Source: Bryobacterales bacterium
GTDB taxonomy: Bacteria; Acidobacteriota; Terriglobia; Bryobacterales; Bryobacteraceae
NCBI GenBank assembly: GCA_016789905.1
Contig: JAEUQC010000130.1
Location: 1-64,000, forward strand
Direction of reading: 5' to 3'
Length of the DNA: 64,000 nucleotides
The translations under genes were made by a program, and so were the position numbers. Below are positions 31,359-40,908 of the stretch, piece by piece. Within the stretch, counting starts at the first letter, position 1. The number at the start of each line of letters is the position of its first letter. Under the pieces are notes generated by a model that was not told the origin of the DNA, did not search any database, and was given only the letters and a program-made list of their open reading frames with translations.

Positions 31359-34324
31359 CGGTAGAGTTCTATGTACACGTAGTAGCGGTCCTCCGCCGGA
31401 ATAGTCATGCTACAGTTCTCCGTTTTCAGCTTCGCCGGGGTGAATTGGTCGGCCCATCCGTCGTAGAGCACTCGTTTGCAAACGAATCCGCTGAACGCCG
31501 CGCTGGCCGCCGCGCCCTTCAATTCGTAGCGGAAGGAGGACGTTGTCGCCGTGAAGCCCCGCACGGGCACGTTGACCGGCAGGTCGCGCAGGTCCCACTC
31601 ATAGGTTTCCTCGGCGTAGGTTTGCCAGATCTTCCCGGTGGAATCGGGCGCTTTCTTGTCCTTCAGGCGGTAGCGTTTCAGGTGAGAGTTCAGGATCTTC
31701 AGGCCGTCGGGAGAAACGGTTCCGGTGAGTGTGACTTCGAAGGGCGGGTCTCCCGCGTTGACCAGGGCACTGTCGGCGGCGGTGGCCGTAAAGGCGGCAC
31801 CTTTCCACGTCAGCCCAGGGAGCCCAAAAAACGGACCCATGAGGTTGGGGCCGCCCGGATCAGAAGCGGTCCACTTCACAATTCCATACAGCCGATTGCC
31901 GAACTTCGTTGTCTTCTGCAGCAGAGGCAAAATGCTCTCAACGGCTTTGTTGACACCAACCTGAATGGGGGCGACGCCAGTGAACTTTCCGCTGCCATTG
32001 GCGTTGGCCACGGCGAGCAACAGTGTCTCCCCATTGGCCGCAAGCTCCTCCGGTTTTGGGAAATCAAGTTCACCGGCCCGCATCCGCTGGACCAGTGTCC
32101 AGTTGTCGCCGCGGATACGGTAGATAGAAAGCTCCGCCTGGCCGCCCGCGTCGGTGAGTGAAACGGTGAGCTTAACATCCTTCGGCCATGCCTGGAAACG
32201 GACGGTATAAAAGGCGGCCGACAGTGCAGGCGCGTCCCAGGTGAAGGTTTTCCCGGCGGTTGTCTCCTCCGCGAACACGTGCCGGTCCTTCAACTGGCCC
32301 AGGATCTCGCGGTGATCGGGGAAACCACCGCCGTAGATGGAGCCTTCCGTGTAGTCGCGCACAAAGCCGCGCCAGTGTTCAGACAGCATAGCTGGCAGCA
32401 CCGCGGCGGCGCCCTCCACGGGCAGCCGCGCCGGGGCGGCGAGTATGCCCGGGGCCCGCGCCAGCCCTTCTTTCAAAATGCTTCCTACCACGGTGTCTCC
32501 GCCCGCCTTGCTTGTCAGGTAGTGGAGGAACATGGATGCGCCATAGCCGTGGCTCTGCACTTCGGCGGGGTCGCCCGGCTGGTATTCCAGCCCGTGCTGG
32601 GTGAGGAAAGAATAGTTGTTCTGGCGTACTGTAGACGGAACTTCGCTGCGGTTACCAGTGGCGATGCCTTCGAACCACGTTGATGCCGCTTCCTGGAACC
32701 AAAGCCAGGTACCCGGTGATTTCGCAATCCGCAGCGCGTCCCGCGGGTCGTACAGATTCTGCAGAATATGGAACAGTTCATGTCCCGCAGTGGCCTTTAG
32801 CTCGTCGCTGACACCGCCGGAAAGCTTGTTCGCGTTCAGCGAAATTGAATGGAAGTTCAGGCCCAGAATCGACGGCTCCGCCATACCCCATTTATCGATA
32901 TCGGCACCGGTAAATGGATAGATCACCACGCGAAGCGGCCAACGCGTGCGCCGCGCCCAGCTCAGCCCGAGCGCTTCCAGCTTGGCCTTCGCATCCGCAA
33001 GCACCGCCGCCACCGCGTTCACGTCCGCTTCCTGCAACTGGCTTGAGGGATAGAACAGCATGAAATCGCCGAGTGTGACGCGGCGGTAGAAGGTCATGAC
33101 GTAGAAGGTGACTTCCGGGCCGGAGGCGACGCTACGGGCGATGAGCGCCTTCGCGCCGCCCGTATCGGCGGTGGGCAGTGTGACAGCGGCCTGGTTTCCG
33201 GTTACGGTGGCTTCCAGAAACTCCAGACCCGCACCGCGTACGCCGCGGCCGGACGCGATTGCCAGTAGTGTTTCGCCGCTGGCCGGACGGCCGGTCAGTT
33301 CCAGCGTCAGGGTTACTGGGGCGTTTAGCTGTTCGGGGAGCCCGGTTATGGTAAAGACGTCGCTTGCCCGCCACGCGTCCACGGGGGTGGCGCCTGCTGC
33401 CTGGCGCGCGATGGCCATGGTTGTCGGCTCGCCCACCAGCCCGGCGGGCAGCGTCACTGTGGCGCCGGAAGTGGTTAACGCGCCACCAGCCGGAGGCACA
33501 ACCTGCACCACGGCGCCTGACGCGTAGCGCGCGCATGCTGCGGCCACATTCGCCTGAGAGCGGATGGCGGCGGCACGCACCAGTAAGGCTTGGCTGCCAG
33601 CCGCGGCTGCTTCCGGCACCTGGAAGTTGATCTGGTAGACGCCAGGGAAGCCTGGCATCAACCCGGCGAATGCCGCCGTTGCTTCCGTGCCGCCGAAGGA
33701 GACGAATACCGGCTCCGTGACCTGGTTCAGCGGTCCGTTGGCGGCGTTGTCCCCGCCCGGGGCACCCGCTTCCTTCACGGGGGAAACCGCGCCGAGCCCG
33801 GTGAGAAGGAGGACAAGAAACTCACCGGGCACGGCGGGCGCGGCGGAAGACACCCAGGAGAAGTCTTTGGCGTGGAACAGTGTTGGCTCGCCCTTGCCGT
33901 CCATGGTGCGGGTGAAGATCCGGGGAGCGCGGAGAGTAAGGTTAATGGTGGCCGCCGCACTGGCGCCGCCGGCGGAACGAACGCGAAGTTGTGCGGTAGC
34001 GGATGACAAAAACGGCATCTGGATGTTAATTTGCGCGGGCGACACGAAATAGAGCGGCGCCGCGGTCCAAACCCCGCCGGGAGGCATTACCTCCACGGTG
34101 ACGCCTTCCAAGGTTCTGGGAAGCGGAACGGTGGTGGCGGCCGTCGTTTTCGGCGCCAGGTTAGAGCCGAAGACGGCCACCATGGATCCAGGGGCCACCG
34201 ATTGGGTGTAATCGGCGGCATTCAGAATGCCATTGTCCGCAATGGCGGGGGCTTGGGCGGCCAGCGGAACGGATGAGACAACGCAGAGGAGCCCAAGCGA
34301 CAAGCGCGCGGTTAGCATAGCCAT
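31355..34324 (-). CDS. Large secreted gluzincin-like metallopeptidase with TIGR03437-type domain
   Basis: A 989-residue secreted protein. After a signal peptide (LGLLCVVSSVPLAAQA), residues 28-250 form a Solibacter-type TIGR03437 domain (GILNAADYTQSVAPGSMVAV, YFVSPAQINIQMPF, PGFPGVYQINFQVP). A middle beta domain follows, then a zinc-peptidase region with HELFH near residue 512 and, 25 residues further, WFQEAASTWFEG, the expected third-ligand Glu of HExxH...E gluzincins. The C-terminal 350 residues are beta-rich with no recognised fold. The probable role is cell-surface or extracellular proteolysis. No similar gene is adjacent, but the TonB-receptor gene diverges 195 bases away. Catalytic activity is inferred from motifs only. 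Confidence 0.75.
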   Translation of the reverse strand: MAMLTARLSLGLLCVVSSVPLAAQAPAIADNGILNAADYTQSVAPGSMVAVFGSNLAPKTTAATTVPLPRTLEGVTVEVMPPGGVWTAAPLYFVSPAQINIQMPFLSSATAQLRVRSAGGASAAATINLTLRAPRIFTRTMDGKGEPTLFHAKDFSWVSSAAPAVPGEFLVLLLTGLGAVSPVKEAGAPGGDNAANGPLNQVTEPVFVSFGGTEATAAFAGLMPGFPGVYQINFQVPEAAAAGSQALLVRAAAIRSQANVAAACARYASGAVVQVVPPAGGALTTSGATVTLPAGLVGEPTTMAIARQAAGATPVDAWRASDVFTITGLPEQLNAPVTLTLELTGRPASGETLLAIASGRGVRGAGLEFLEATVTGNQAAVTLPTADTGGAKALIARSVASGPEVTFYVMTFYRRVTLGDFMLFYPSSQLQEADVNAVAAVLADAKAKLEALGLSWARRTRWPLRVVIYPFTGADIDKWGMAEPSILGLNFHSISLNANKLSGGVSDELKATAGHELFHILQNLYDPRDALRIAKSPGTWLWFQEAASTWFEGIATGNRSEVPSTVRQNNYSFLTQHGLEYQPGDPAEVQSHGYGASMFLHYLTSKAGGDTVVGSILKEGLARAPGILAAPARLPVEGAAAVLPAMLSEHWRGFVRDYTEGSIYGGGFPDHREILGQLKDRHVFAEETTAGKTFTWDAPALSAAFYTVRFQAWPKDVKLTVSLTDAGGQAELSIYRIRGDNWTLVQRMRAGELDFPKPEELAANGETLLLAVANANGSGKFTGVAPIQVGVNKAVESILPLLQKTTKFGNRLYGIVKWTASDPGGPNLMGPFFGLPGLTWKGAAFTATAADSALVNAGDPPFEVTLTGTVSPDGLKILNSHLKRYRLKDKKAPDSTGKIWQTYAEETYEWDLRDLPVNVPVRGFTATTSSFRYELKGAAASAAFSGFVCKRVLYDGWADQFTPAKLKTENCSMTIPAEDRYYVYIELYR

Positions 34325-34448
34325 GCTCCTTAGAAAAGGTGATTAGAGCAATTCCGATTCCACGCGGAAGCGGCCATAACTTGTGGCTTCGAGCCGGAAT
34401 ATGGGCGATTTGCCCCGCCGGTCGGGGTAAATGGCGCGGGTCTTCGAT

Positions 34449-34477
34449 TTGACATGCGGGGACCGGGGTGTTTTAAC
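34449..34477 (+). promoter_or_regulatory. Sigma-70-type promoter candidate for the TonB receptor
   Basis: A perfect -35 hexamer TTGACA (34449-34454) is followed after 17 bases by TTTAAC (34472-34477), a moderate -10. The predicted start of transcription would be near 34484, giving a 35-base leader that contains the AAGGGGG ribosome binding site at 34506-34511. Confidence 0.5.
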
Positions 34478-34518
34478 TGTTAGACAGGGTTATCCCTATC
34501 TGTTTAAGGGGGTTGTAC

Positions 34519-37500
34519 ATGAGCATGGCTCAAATGAAACACTGGCGAGGGCGATCGGCCCTGCTGGTTTTTGCCGGATTGCTCGGAATCTACGCGATTC
34601 CGGCGGCCGCGCAGGTGTTGTATGGATCTATCGTCGGCACGGTTGAGGACGCCACAGGCGCCGTAGTGCCGAACGCAAAAGTAACGGTTAGCGAGAAGGC
34701 CACCGGCTTCACGCGTGAGACCACGACGGACGTTTCCGGCAACTATTCGGTTCCCAGCGTGCCGATTGGCAGCTATACCGTGAAAATCGTGGCCAACGGC
34801 TTCAAGGGTTTGACCCGTGAAGGCGTGGTTCTGACAGTGAACACCACGGCTCGCGTGAACGGCAAGCTGGAAGTGGGCGCGGTGACCGAGCAGGTCACGG
34901 TGGAAGCTTCGGCCGTTCAGTTGCAGACTGATCGCAGCGACACGAAATCTGAAATTACATCGAAGGTTGTGACGGAACTGCCGTTGAACCAGTACCGCAA
35001 CTACCAGGCGCTGATCAACCTGGTTCCGGGCGCGACGCCCGCGGCGCTGCAGAACTCGGCCACCGACACGCCCGGCCGCGCGCTCCGTTCGTTTGTGAAC
35101 GGCACCGCGACCAACAACAACGTGACCCGGCTGGACGGCGCGACCAACATCAATATCTGGTTGCCCCACCACGTGGCCTACGTCGCCCCGGCTGAAACGG
35201 TGGAGAACGTGAACATCACGACTTCTTCGCTGGACGCTGAACAGGGCATGGCTGGCGGCGCGGCCGTCACCGTGGCCTCCGCCAGCGGCACCAACACGCT
35301 GCACGGCGCGGCTTGGGAATATCACGAAAATCAGGACCTGAAGTCGCGCAGCTACTTCCAGGCCGCTAACGTTCCCAATGCTGCCTACAAGCTGAACATC
35401 TTCGGCGGCAAGCTGGGCGGCGCGATCATCAAGAACAAGTTGTTCTGGTTCGCCCACACGGAAATCACCAAGCAGAAGACGGGTGGTCAAGGCCAGTTCA
35501 CGGTTCCAGACGCGGCCATGCGCGCCGGTGACTTCTCCGCCCGCGTAGGCCTCCCGCCCGCCAGCGGTGGTCCCGTTCCGGGAATCATCTTCGACCCCGC
35601 CACTGGTGCCGCTGACGGCAGCGGTCGTCAACCCTTCGCCGGCAACCGTATTCCGTCGGCTCGCTTCTCGCCCCAGGCGCTAAAATACCTCGCCTTGGTG
35701 CCGAATCCCAACAACGCCGGCGGCACTGGCTACACCGTCACGCCTGCCACTGGCGCGTTCTCCAATAACTACTTCGCCAGCGACAGTGGCCAGTTGAACC
35801 GGAACAACTATGACGGCAAGCTGAACTGGAACCGTAACGACAAGCACACGATGTTCGTGAAGTATTCGATGCTGACGGCGCTCTCCGGCGGCCGGTTCGG
35901 CCTCGGCGCCGCGGGCGGCGGCGGCATCGCGGGTGATCCGGGCCTGGGTGACACCAAGCAGTACCTGGCCACTATCGGCACCAATTACACCCTCAGCCCC
36001 ACCATGCTGTTTGACGCCACTTGGGGTATGACCCGGATGGACCAGACGGCCAACGGCGACGACTTCGGGAAGAACTGGGGCTCTGAGACCTTCGGAATCC
36101 CCGGCACGAACGGATCGGACCCGCGCCAGAGCGGTCTGCCGGTGTTTTCCTTCGGTGGCGGTTTGAGCACCTGGGGCCAGACGGCCACGTGGATGCCCTT
36201 GGAACGCGCCGAGCGCAGTTACACCTTCACCACCAACCTGTCCATCATTAAGTCGACCCACGAAGTTCGGATGGGCTTTGACTCAGTTCGTCACGCGATG
36301 AACCACTGGCAGCCGGAAACCGACAACCCGCGCGGTGCGTTCAGCTTCGGCGGCGGCGTCACTGCTTCGCCCACTGGCGCACCTGTGACCCTAGCCAACT
36401 CGATGGCGCAGATGCTCCTCGGACTGCCCACCGCTATGTCCAAGTCGATTCAATACGAACTGATGACCACCCGCGAATGGCAGTTCGGCTGGTATCTGCG
36501 TGACCGCTGGCAGATCAACCGCAACGTCACCTTCAACTACGGTGTCCGCGCGGAAGCCTACCCGCTTGTTAACCGTGGCGACGGCAAGGGCATTGAACGC
36601 CTTGACCTGTCGACCATGCGCGTCACCCTCGGCGGCCGTGGTCCCATCCCCACCAACCCCGGCATCAGCGTGAAGCCGCTCTTCCTGGCTCCCCGCGTTG
36701 GCCTGGCCATCCGTGTCAATGACAATACTGTCATCCGCACCGGCTACGGCATGACCATCGATCCGCTGCCGTTCTCGCGCCCGATGCGTGGTTTCTACCC
36801 GCTGACGATCGCGGCGACGTTCCAGCAGAACACGGGCTTCCAGAACTTCAGCAACCTCGCGGTCGGCATCCCGGCCATCACCGGTCCGGATCTCTCCACC
36901 GGTATCGTGCCGCTGCCCAACACCGTGGCGATGCGCAGCCCCTGGGGTTCCATCACGCGCGGTACGGTTCAATCCTGGAACTTCACGATTGAACGCCGCC
37001 TGAACAAGAACCTGAATGGCTCGGTAGCCTACGTTGGCACCTCGTCGTCGAACGTCCTGGGTGACCGCGACATTAACGCGGCCGCTCCTGGCGCCGGCAA
37101 CAATGGCCGTCCGTTCTTCGCCTCCACCGGCCGCGGTATCGCCATCAACATGTGGGACGGCTGGATGAGCTCCAACTACCATGGCCTGCAGAGCAGCTTG
37201 CGCGGTAACGTGACCAAGGACCTGTTCGTGCAGGGCGCCTACACGTGGTCCAAGGCCATCAACATGACCGACGAAGATGGCTGGGTGAGCGTGGGTTGGA
37301 ACTGGGATCCAGTTGTTCGCCGTAATCGTGCGACGGCCGGTTACGACCGTACGCAGGTTTTCCAGATGGGCTACATGTACCAGCTTCCCGTGGGCAAGGG
37401 CAAGAAGTTCATGGACACCTCCAACAAGGCGGCTAACCTGATTCTGGGCGGCTGGCAGACCGGAGGTATCTACTACGCCATGTCCGGCACGCCGTTCAAT

Positions 37501-37899
37501 GTTTCGGCTGACGGCACCCGTCTGGCGGCTCCTGGCAACATCCAGACGGCCGACCAGATCGGTGACTTCAAGTACCTCTACGGCAAGGGCACGAACACCC
37601 CGTACTTTGCCGCTTCCAACTTCGCCAATCCGACCCCGGCTGGCGCCCCGATCCGTTTCGGCACCACCGGTCGCAACCGCTTCCGTGGTCCGGGCCGCGC
37701 CGGATTGGACTTCAACCTGTTGAAGGACTTCGCCATCACGGAACGCGTGAAAGTCCAGTTCCGCGCGGAAGCGCAGAACCTGACCAACACGCCGCAGTTC
37801 GGCAACCCAAACTCGAACGTGGACGGCGGCAACTTCGGTTTGATCACCAGCGCCAGCGGCGAACGCCAGATGCGTTTCGGCGTACGCGTTGGGTTCTAA
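34519..37899 (+). CDS. TonB-dependent receptor with carboxypeptidase-regulatory-like plug extension
   Basis: A protein of 1126 residues. The ATG at 34519 is preceded by AAGGGGG with 7-base spacing, better than the TTG at 34513. A signal peptide (SALLVFAGLLGIYAIPAAAQ) is followed by a CarboxypepD_reg-like beta domain (GSIVGTVEDATGAVVPNAKV ... GNYSVPSVPIGSYTVKIVAN) at about 35-115, a plug-like region with ELPLNQYRNYQALINLVPGA, and a long barrel ending in RMRFGVRVGF with the aromatic C-terminal residue needed for outer-membrane insertion. No obvious TonB box is visible. This is the acidobacterial/Bacteroidetes OmpA-like SusC-related class. The ligand is probably a carbohydrate or peptide. Codon usage is C-rich, suggesting high expression. 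Confidence 0.9.
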   Translation: MSMAQMKHWRGRSALLVFAGLLGIYAIPAAAQVLYGSIVGTVEDATGAVVPNAKVTVSEKATGFTRETTTDVSGNYSVPSVPIGSYTVKIVANGFKGLTREGVVLTVNTTARVNGKLEVGAVTEQVTVEASAVQLQTDRSDTKSEITSKVVTELPLNQYRNYQALINLVPGATPAALQNSATDTPGRALRSFVNGTATNNNVTRLDGATNINIWLPHHVAYVAPAETVENVNITTSSLDAEQGMAGGAAVTVASASGTNTLHGAAWEYHENQDLKSRSYFQAANVPNAAYKLNIFGGKLGGAIIKNKLFWFAHTEITKQKTGGQGQFTVPDAAMRAGDFSARVGLPPASGGPVPGIIFDPATGAADGSGRQPFAGNRIPSARFSPQALKYLALVPNPNNAGGTGYTVTPATGAFSNNYFASDSGQLNRNNYDGKLNWNRNDKHTMFVKYSMLTALSGGRFGLGAAGGGGIAGDPGLGDTKQYLATIGTNYTLSPTMLFDATWGMTRMDQTANGDDFGKNWGSETFGIPGTNGSDPRQSGLPVFSFGGGLSTWGQTATWMPLERAERSYTFTTNLSIIKSTHEVRMGFDSVRHAMNHWQPETDNPRGAFSFGGGVTASPTGAPVTLANSMAQMLLGLPTAMSKSIQYELMTTREWQFGWYLRDRWQINRNVTFNYGVRAEAYPLVNRGDGKGIERLDLSTMRVTLGGRGPIPTNPGISVKPLFLAPRVGLAIRVNDNTVIRTGYGMTIDPLPFSRPMRGFYPLTIAATFQQNTGFQNFSNLAVGIPAITGPDLSTGIVPLPNTVAMRSPWGSITRGTVQSWNFTIERRLNKNLNGSVAYVGTSSSNVLGDRDINAAAPGAGNNGRPFFASTGRGIAINMWDGWMSSNYHGLQSSLRGNVTKDLFVQGAYTWSKAINMTDEDGWVSVGWNWDPVVRRNRATAGYDRTQVFQMGYMYQLPVGKGKKFMDTSNKAANLILGGWQTGGIYYAMSGTPFNVSADGTRLAAPGNIQTADQIGDFKYLYGKGTNTPYFAASNFANPTPAGAPIRFGTTGRNRFRGPGRAGLDFNLLKDFAITERVKVQFRAEAQNLTNTPQFGNPNSNVDGGNFGLITSASGERQMRFGVRVGF

Positions 37900-37908
37900 A
37901 CTAGAAGG

Positions 37909-39171
37909 TTGATACACGCAACCAAACTCGGGCGCTGGCTTCGGCCAGCGCCCGTTTTCTTTTTCGCCCTCACTTGCTGGGGGCAACTGGCAGAAGAGGG
38001 CCAGCGGCGGATGGCGGCCGGTGACTTTGCCGGGGCGGCGAGTGTGTACGAGAAGCTGGTGAAGCAGGCGCCGGGCAATCCAGGTTGGAAGTTGAACCTC
38101 GGTATCGCGCTGCACATGGCGGGGAAGGACCAGGAGGCGGTGGCGCCATTGACAGCGGCGGCGCAGGCGATGCCGCAGGCGTTTCCGGCCCATGCGTTGC
38201 TAGGTACTTCGTTGCTGCGCCTGGGGCAGGCTGGGAAGGCAGTGGGGCCGTTGCAGCGGGCGGTGGCGATGAAACCAAACGAGCCGCAGGGGCGGCGGAT
38301 GCTAGCCGAAGCCTTTTTGCAGTCGGGCCAGCCGAAGGCGGCGGTGGGGCAGTTGGCGGCCTTGACACGGCTGGAGCCGGCGGACGCCGGGGCGTGGTTT
38401 GTGTTGGGCAGGGCGAATGAGGCGGCGGCGGAAGAGGCGTTCCGGGCGCTGGCGAAGCAGTTTCCGGAATCGCGGGCGTTTCTACTGACCACGGCGGCGG
38501 TGCGGCGGAAGCAACAACGGATGAAGGCGGCGGCGGCACTGGAGGAGCAGGCAACGGGCCGGCCGTTGGTAGCGCGGGCGGAGGCGCTGGCGCGGGAGAT
38601 TGAAACGTTCAACGACGGGGCGCGGCGGGCGTTCACGCAGTTGGGGGCGCTGCCGGACAATCCGCAGTTGCACAAGATTAAAGCCGAAACGCTGCGGGCG
38701 CAGGGGAAACACTTGGAGGCGGTGGAGGAATGGCGGGCGGCGCTGCGGTTCGACCCGCGGGACCGGGAGACGGAGCGGGAGTTGGCGGCGTCGCTGTATG
38801 CCGGGGCGCAATATCTGGAGGCGCTAAACACGCTGGAACGGCTGCTGGTGCATGAACCGGAATCGCAGGTGCTGTGGTTCCTGAAGGGGGACTGTTTGCT
38901 GCAGCAGGGGCAGGCGGAGGAAGCGATTGCACCGTTGCGAAAGGCGCCGGGGATACTGCCGGCGCGGGCATCGCTGGGGCGGGCCTTGCTGGCAACGGGG
39001 CGCGGGGCGGAGGCGGCGGCGCACCTGGAAGCGGCGGCGCCGGAGCTGGATACGGACGGGGCGCTGTACTTTCAATTGAGCCGGGCGTATCAACAGGCCG
39101 GGCAGGCGGAGAAAGCGGCGGCGGCGCTGGCGGAGAGCCAGAAGCGGCGCGCCGCTTCAGCCGAACGGTGA
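37909..39171 (+). CDS. Secreted TPR-repeat protein
   Basis: A 420-residue protein built of tetratricopeptide repeats: GDFAGAASVYEKLVKQAPGN, GKDQEAVAPLTAAAQAMPQA, GQAGKAVGPLQRAVAMKPNE, GQPKAAVGQLAALTRLEPAD and, after a linker, further repeats to the C-terminus (GQAEKAAAALAESQKRR). The only upstream start is TTG 37909 (IHATKLGRWLRPAPVFFFALT), which would give a signal-peptide-like N-terminus, but it sits on the TonB-gene terminator, so the true start is uncertain; an internal ATG near 38011 would lose the leader. Third positions are G-rich, unlike the neighbouring TonB gene. A TPR gene after this receptor type is a recurring arrangement in Solibacter-like genomes (from memory). Confidence 0.75.
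   Translation: MIHATKLGRWLRPAPVFFFALTCWGQLAEEGQRRMAAGDFAGAASVYEKLVKQAPGNPGWKLNLGIALHMAGKDQEAVAPLTAAAQAMPQAFPAHALLGTSLLRLGQAGKAVGPLQRAVAMKPNEPQGRRMLAEAFLQSGQPKAAVGQLAALTRLEPADAGAWFVLGRANEAAAEEAFRALAKQFPESRAFLLTTAAVRRKQQRMKAAAALEEQATGRPLVARAEALAREIETFNDGARRAFTQLGALPDNPQLHKIKAETLRAQGKHLEAVEEWRAALRFDPRDRETERELAASLYAGAQYLEALNTLERLLVHEPESQVLWFLKGDCLLQQGQAEEAIAPLRKAPGILPARASLGRALLATGRGAEAAAHLEAAAPELDTDGALYFQLSRAYQQAGQAEKAAAALAESQKRRAASAER
37930..37964 (+). terminator. Strong intrinsic terminator after the TonB-receptor gene
   Basis: A perfect 10-bp GC-rich stem (GGGCGCTGGC / GCCAGCGCCC) closed by a TTCG tetraloop is followed by GTTTTCTTTTT. It is 31 bases past the TonB stop. It overlaps the first codons of the TPR frame, so read-through or an attenuation step would be needed for the TPR gene to be expressed from the receptor promoter. 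Confidence 0.88.
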
Positions 39172-39315
39172 GTGGGTGATGGCGCCGGGCGGGCGCGGCA
39201 GCTTCTTCATGGCGCGGATGCCCCAGGTGGCGAAGGCGGCGCAGAAGATGGCGAACACGATCATGAAGTACACGACGTAGCGCCCGGGGATACGGCGCGG
39301 TTCGGGACGCTGCAT
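39157..39315 (-). CDS. Small single-pass membrane protein
   Basis: A 52-residue protein starting at ATG 39315, with a strong ribosome binding site (GGGAGGGG) 5 bases upstream. One membrane segment (YVVYFMIVFAIFCAAFATWGI) lies between a basic N-terminus (QRPEPRRIPGR) and a basic tail, so an N-in orientation is likely. The gene begins 16 bases after purH on the same strand and should be co-transcribed with it. Its end overlaps the last codons of the convergent TPR gene. No family recognised. Confidence 0.65.
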   Translation of the reverse strand: MQRPEPRRIPGRYVVYFMIVFAIFCAAFATWGIRAMKKLPRPPGAITHSPFG

Positions 39316-39331
39316 GTTGCCCCTCCCTTCT

Positions 39332-40885
39332 CTAGTGGCGGAAATGGCGGACGCCGGTGAGCACCATGGCGATGCCAAGCCGGTCGGCGGCGGCGATGAC
39401 GTCGGCGTCTTTCACGGAGCCGCCGGGCTGAATGACCGCGGTCACGCCGTGGGCCACGGCGGCTTCCAGGCCGTCTGGGAAGGGGAAGAACGCATCGGAG
39501 GCGAGCACGCAGCCGGCCAGCGGCAACACGCTCTTCTTCGCGCCGATTTCGACGGAGAAGACCCGGCTCATTTGCCCGGCGCCGGCGGAGAGCAACTGGC
39601 CTTCGCGGGCGTAGACGATGGCGTTCGACTTCACGTGTTTCACCACTTTCCAGCCGAAGGCCAGGCCGCGCCACTCCTCTTCGGTAGGCTGGCGGACGGT
39701 GACGGCTTTGGCGGTTTCGCGGTTGAGCGTGGCGTAGTCCGGACTTTGGACGAGGAACCCGCCGCTGATGCCTTTGACGACGAAGGCGTCTTCGTTGGCG
39801 GTGACTTTGACGAGGCGGAGATTTTTCTTGGCGGCGAGGATGTCCAGGGCGGCGGCGTCGAAATCGGGCGCGGCGATGGCTTCAATGAACGTCTTGACGA
39901 TTTCGTGGGCGGTTTCGGCGTCGACAGCGCGATTGAACGCGAGCACGCCGCCGAAGGCGCTGACCGGGTCGGCATCGAAGGCCTTGCGGTAGCTATCGGC
40001 AAGGGTCGCCTGTTCGGCGCAGCCGCAGGGATTGGTATGTTTGACGATGACGCTGGCGGGCTGGGGGAATTCGCAGACAAGCTGCCAGGCGGCGTCGAGA
40101 TCGACAAGGTTGTTGTAGCTCAGCTCCTTGCCCTGCAACTGCTGGCCGCCGGCGACGCCGGACTTGCCGTTGGCGTAAAGTGCCGCCTTTTGATGGGGGT
40201 TTTCGCCGTAGCGCATGTCGAGAACGCGGGGAACGCGGAGGTCGAGCGTGCGGGGAAGGTCGAGTTGGACATCGTTGAAGCCGTCGCCAACGGCGGTGAT
40301 GTCGGCCAGGCGGTTGGAGATGGCGCGGTCGTAGGCAGCGGTCATGTGGAAGGCCTTGACGGCGAGGTTCCAATGGGTGGCGCGGGAGAGCTGGCCGGCG
40401 TTCGCGTTGAGTTCTTCGAGGAGCGCGGGGTAATCGGCGGGGTTGGTGACGACGGCTACGTCCTTCCAGTTTTTGGCGGCGGCGCGGATCATGGTGGGGC
40501 CGCCAATGTCGATGTTTTCGATGAGTTCGGGGACGGTGGCGTCTTTATTGGCGGCGATCTTTTCGAAGGCGTAGAGGTTGACGATGACCAGATCGATGGT
40601 GGGGATGGCGTGTTGTTCGAGGGCCTCCATGTGCTCCGGTTTGGAGCGCATGGCAAGAATGCCGCCGGCGATATTGGGGTGGATGGTTTTGACGCGGCCG
40701 TCGAGCATTTCGGGGAAATGCGTGACTTCGGAGACGTCGAAGACCTGGATGCCGGCGTCTTTGAGGAGTTTGGCGGTGCCGCCGGTGGAGATGAGGTCGA
40801 TGTCGAGGGCGCGGAGGCCGCGCGCGAATTCGACGGCGCCGGTTTTGTCAGTGAGGCTCAGAAGAGCGCGTTCGATTTTAGCCAT
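39332..40885 (-). CDS. purH: Bifunctional AICAR transformylase/IMP cyclohydrolase
   Basis: A 517-residue enzyme catalysing the last two steps of IMP synthesis. The N-terminal IMP-cyclohydrolase (MGS-like) domain shows ALLSLTDKTGAVEFARGL, DLISTGGTAKLL and FPEMLDGRVKTIHPNIAGGI. The C-terminal transformylase part has MRYGENPHQKAALY, VIVKHTNPCGCA, FGGVLAFN and near the end DAFFPFPDGLEAA...GVTAVIQPGGSVKD. Length is normal for the bacterial protein (about 510-530). It is followed after 16 bases by a tiny membrane protein gene. No riboswitch or PurR site is evident upstream. Confidence 0.97.
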   Translation of the reverse strand: MAKIERALLSLTDKTGAVEFARGLRALDIDLISTGGTAKLLKDAGIQVFDVSEVTHFPEMLDGRVKTIHPNIAGGILAMRSKPEHMEALEQHAIPTIDLVIVNLYAFEKIAANKDATVPELIENIDIGGPTMIRAAAKNWKDVAVVTNPADYPALLEELNANAGQLSRATHWNLAVKAFHMTAAYDRAISNRLADITAVGDGFNDVQLDLPRTLDLRVPRVLDMRYGENPHQKAALYANGKSGVAGGQQLQGKELSYNNLVDLDAAWQLVCEFPQPASVIVKHTNPCGCAEQATLADSYRKAFDADPVSAFGGVLAFNRAVDAETAHEIVKTFIEAIAAPDFDAAALDILAAKKNLRLVKVTANEDAFVVKGISGGFLVQSPDYATLNRETAKAVTVRQPTEEEWRGLAFGWKVVKHVKSNAIVYAREGQLLSAGAGQMSRVFSVEIGAKKSVLPLAGCVLASDAFFPFPDGLEAAVAHGVTAVIQPGGSVKDADVIAAADRLGIAMVLTGVRHFRH

Positions 40886-40908
40886 GGTCGAACTTCCAGG
40901 ATAGCGAG

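Noticed and set aside
36391..38193. A 600-residue minus-strand frame opposite the TonB receptor
   Set aside because: Arg/Val/Gly-rich with no motifs, and it crosses the strong terminator and the TPR start. The receptor on the + strand is unambiguous.
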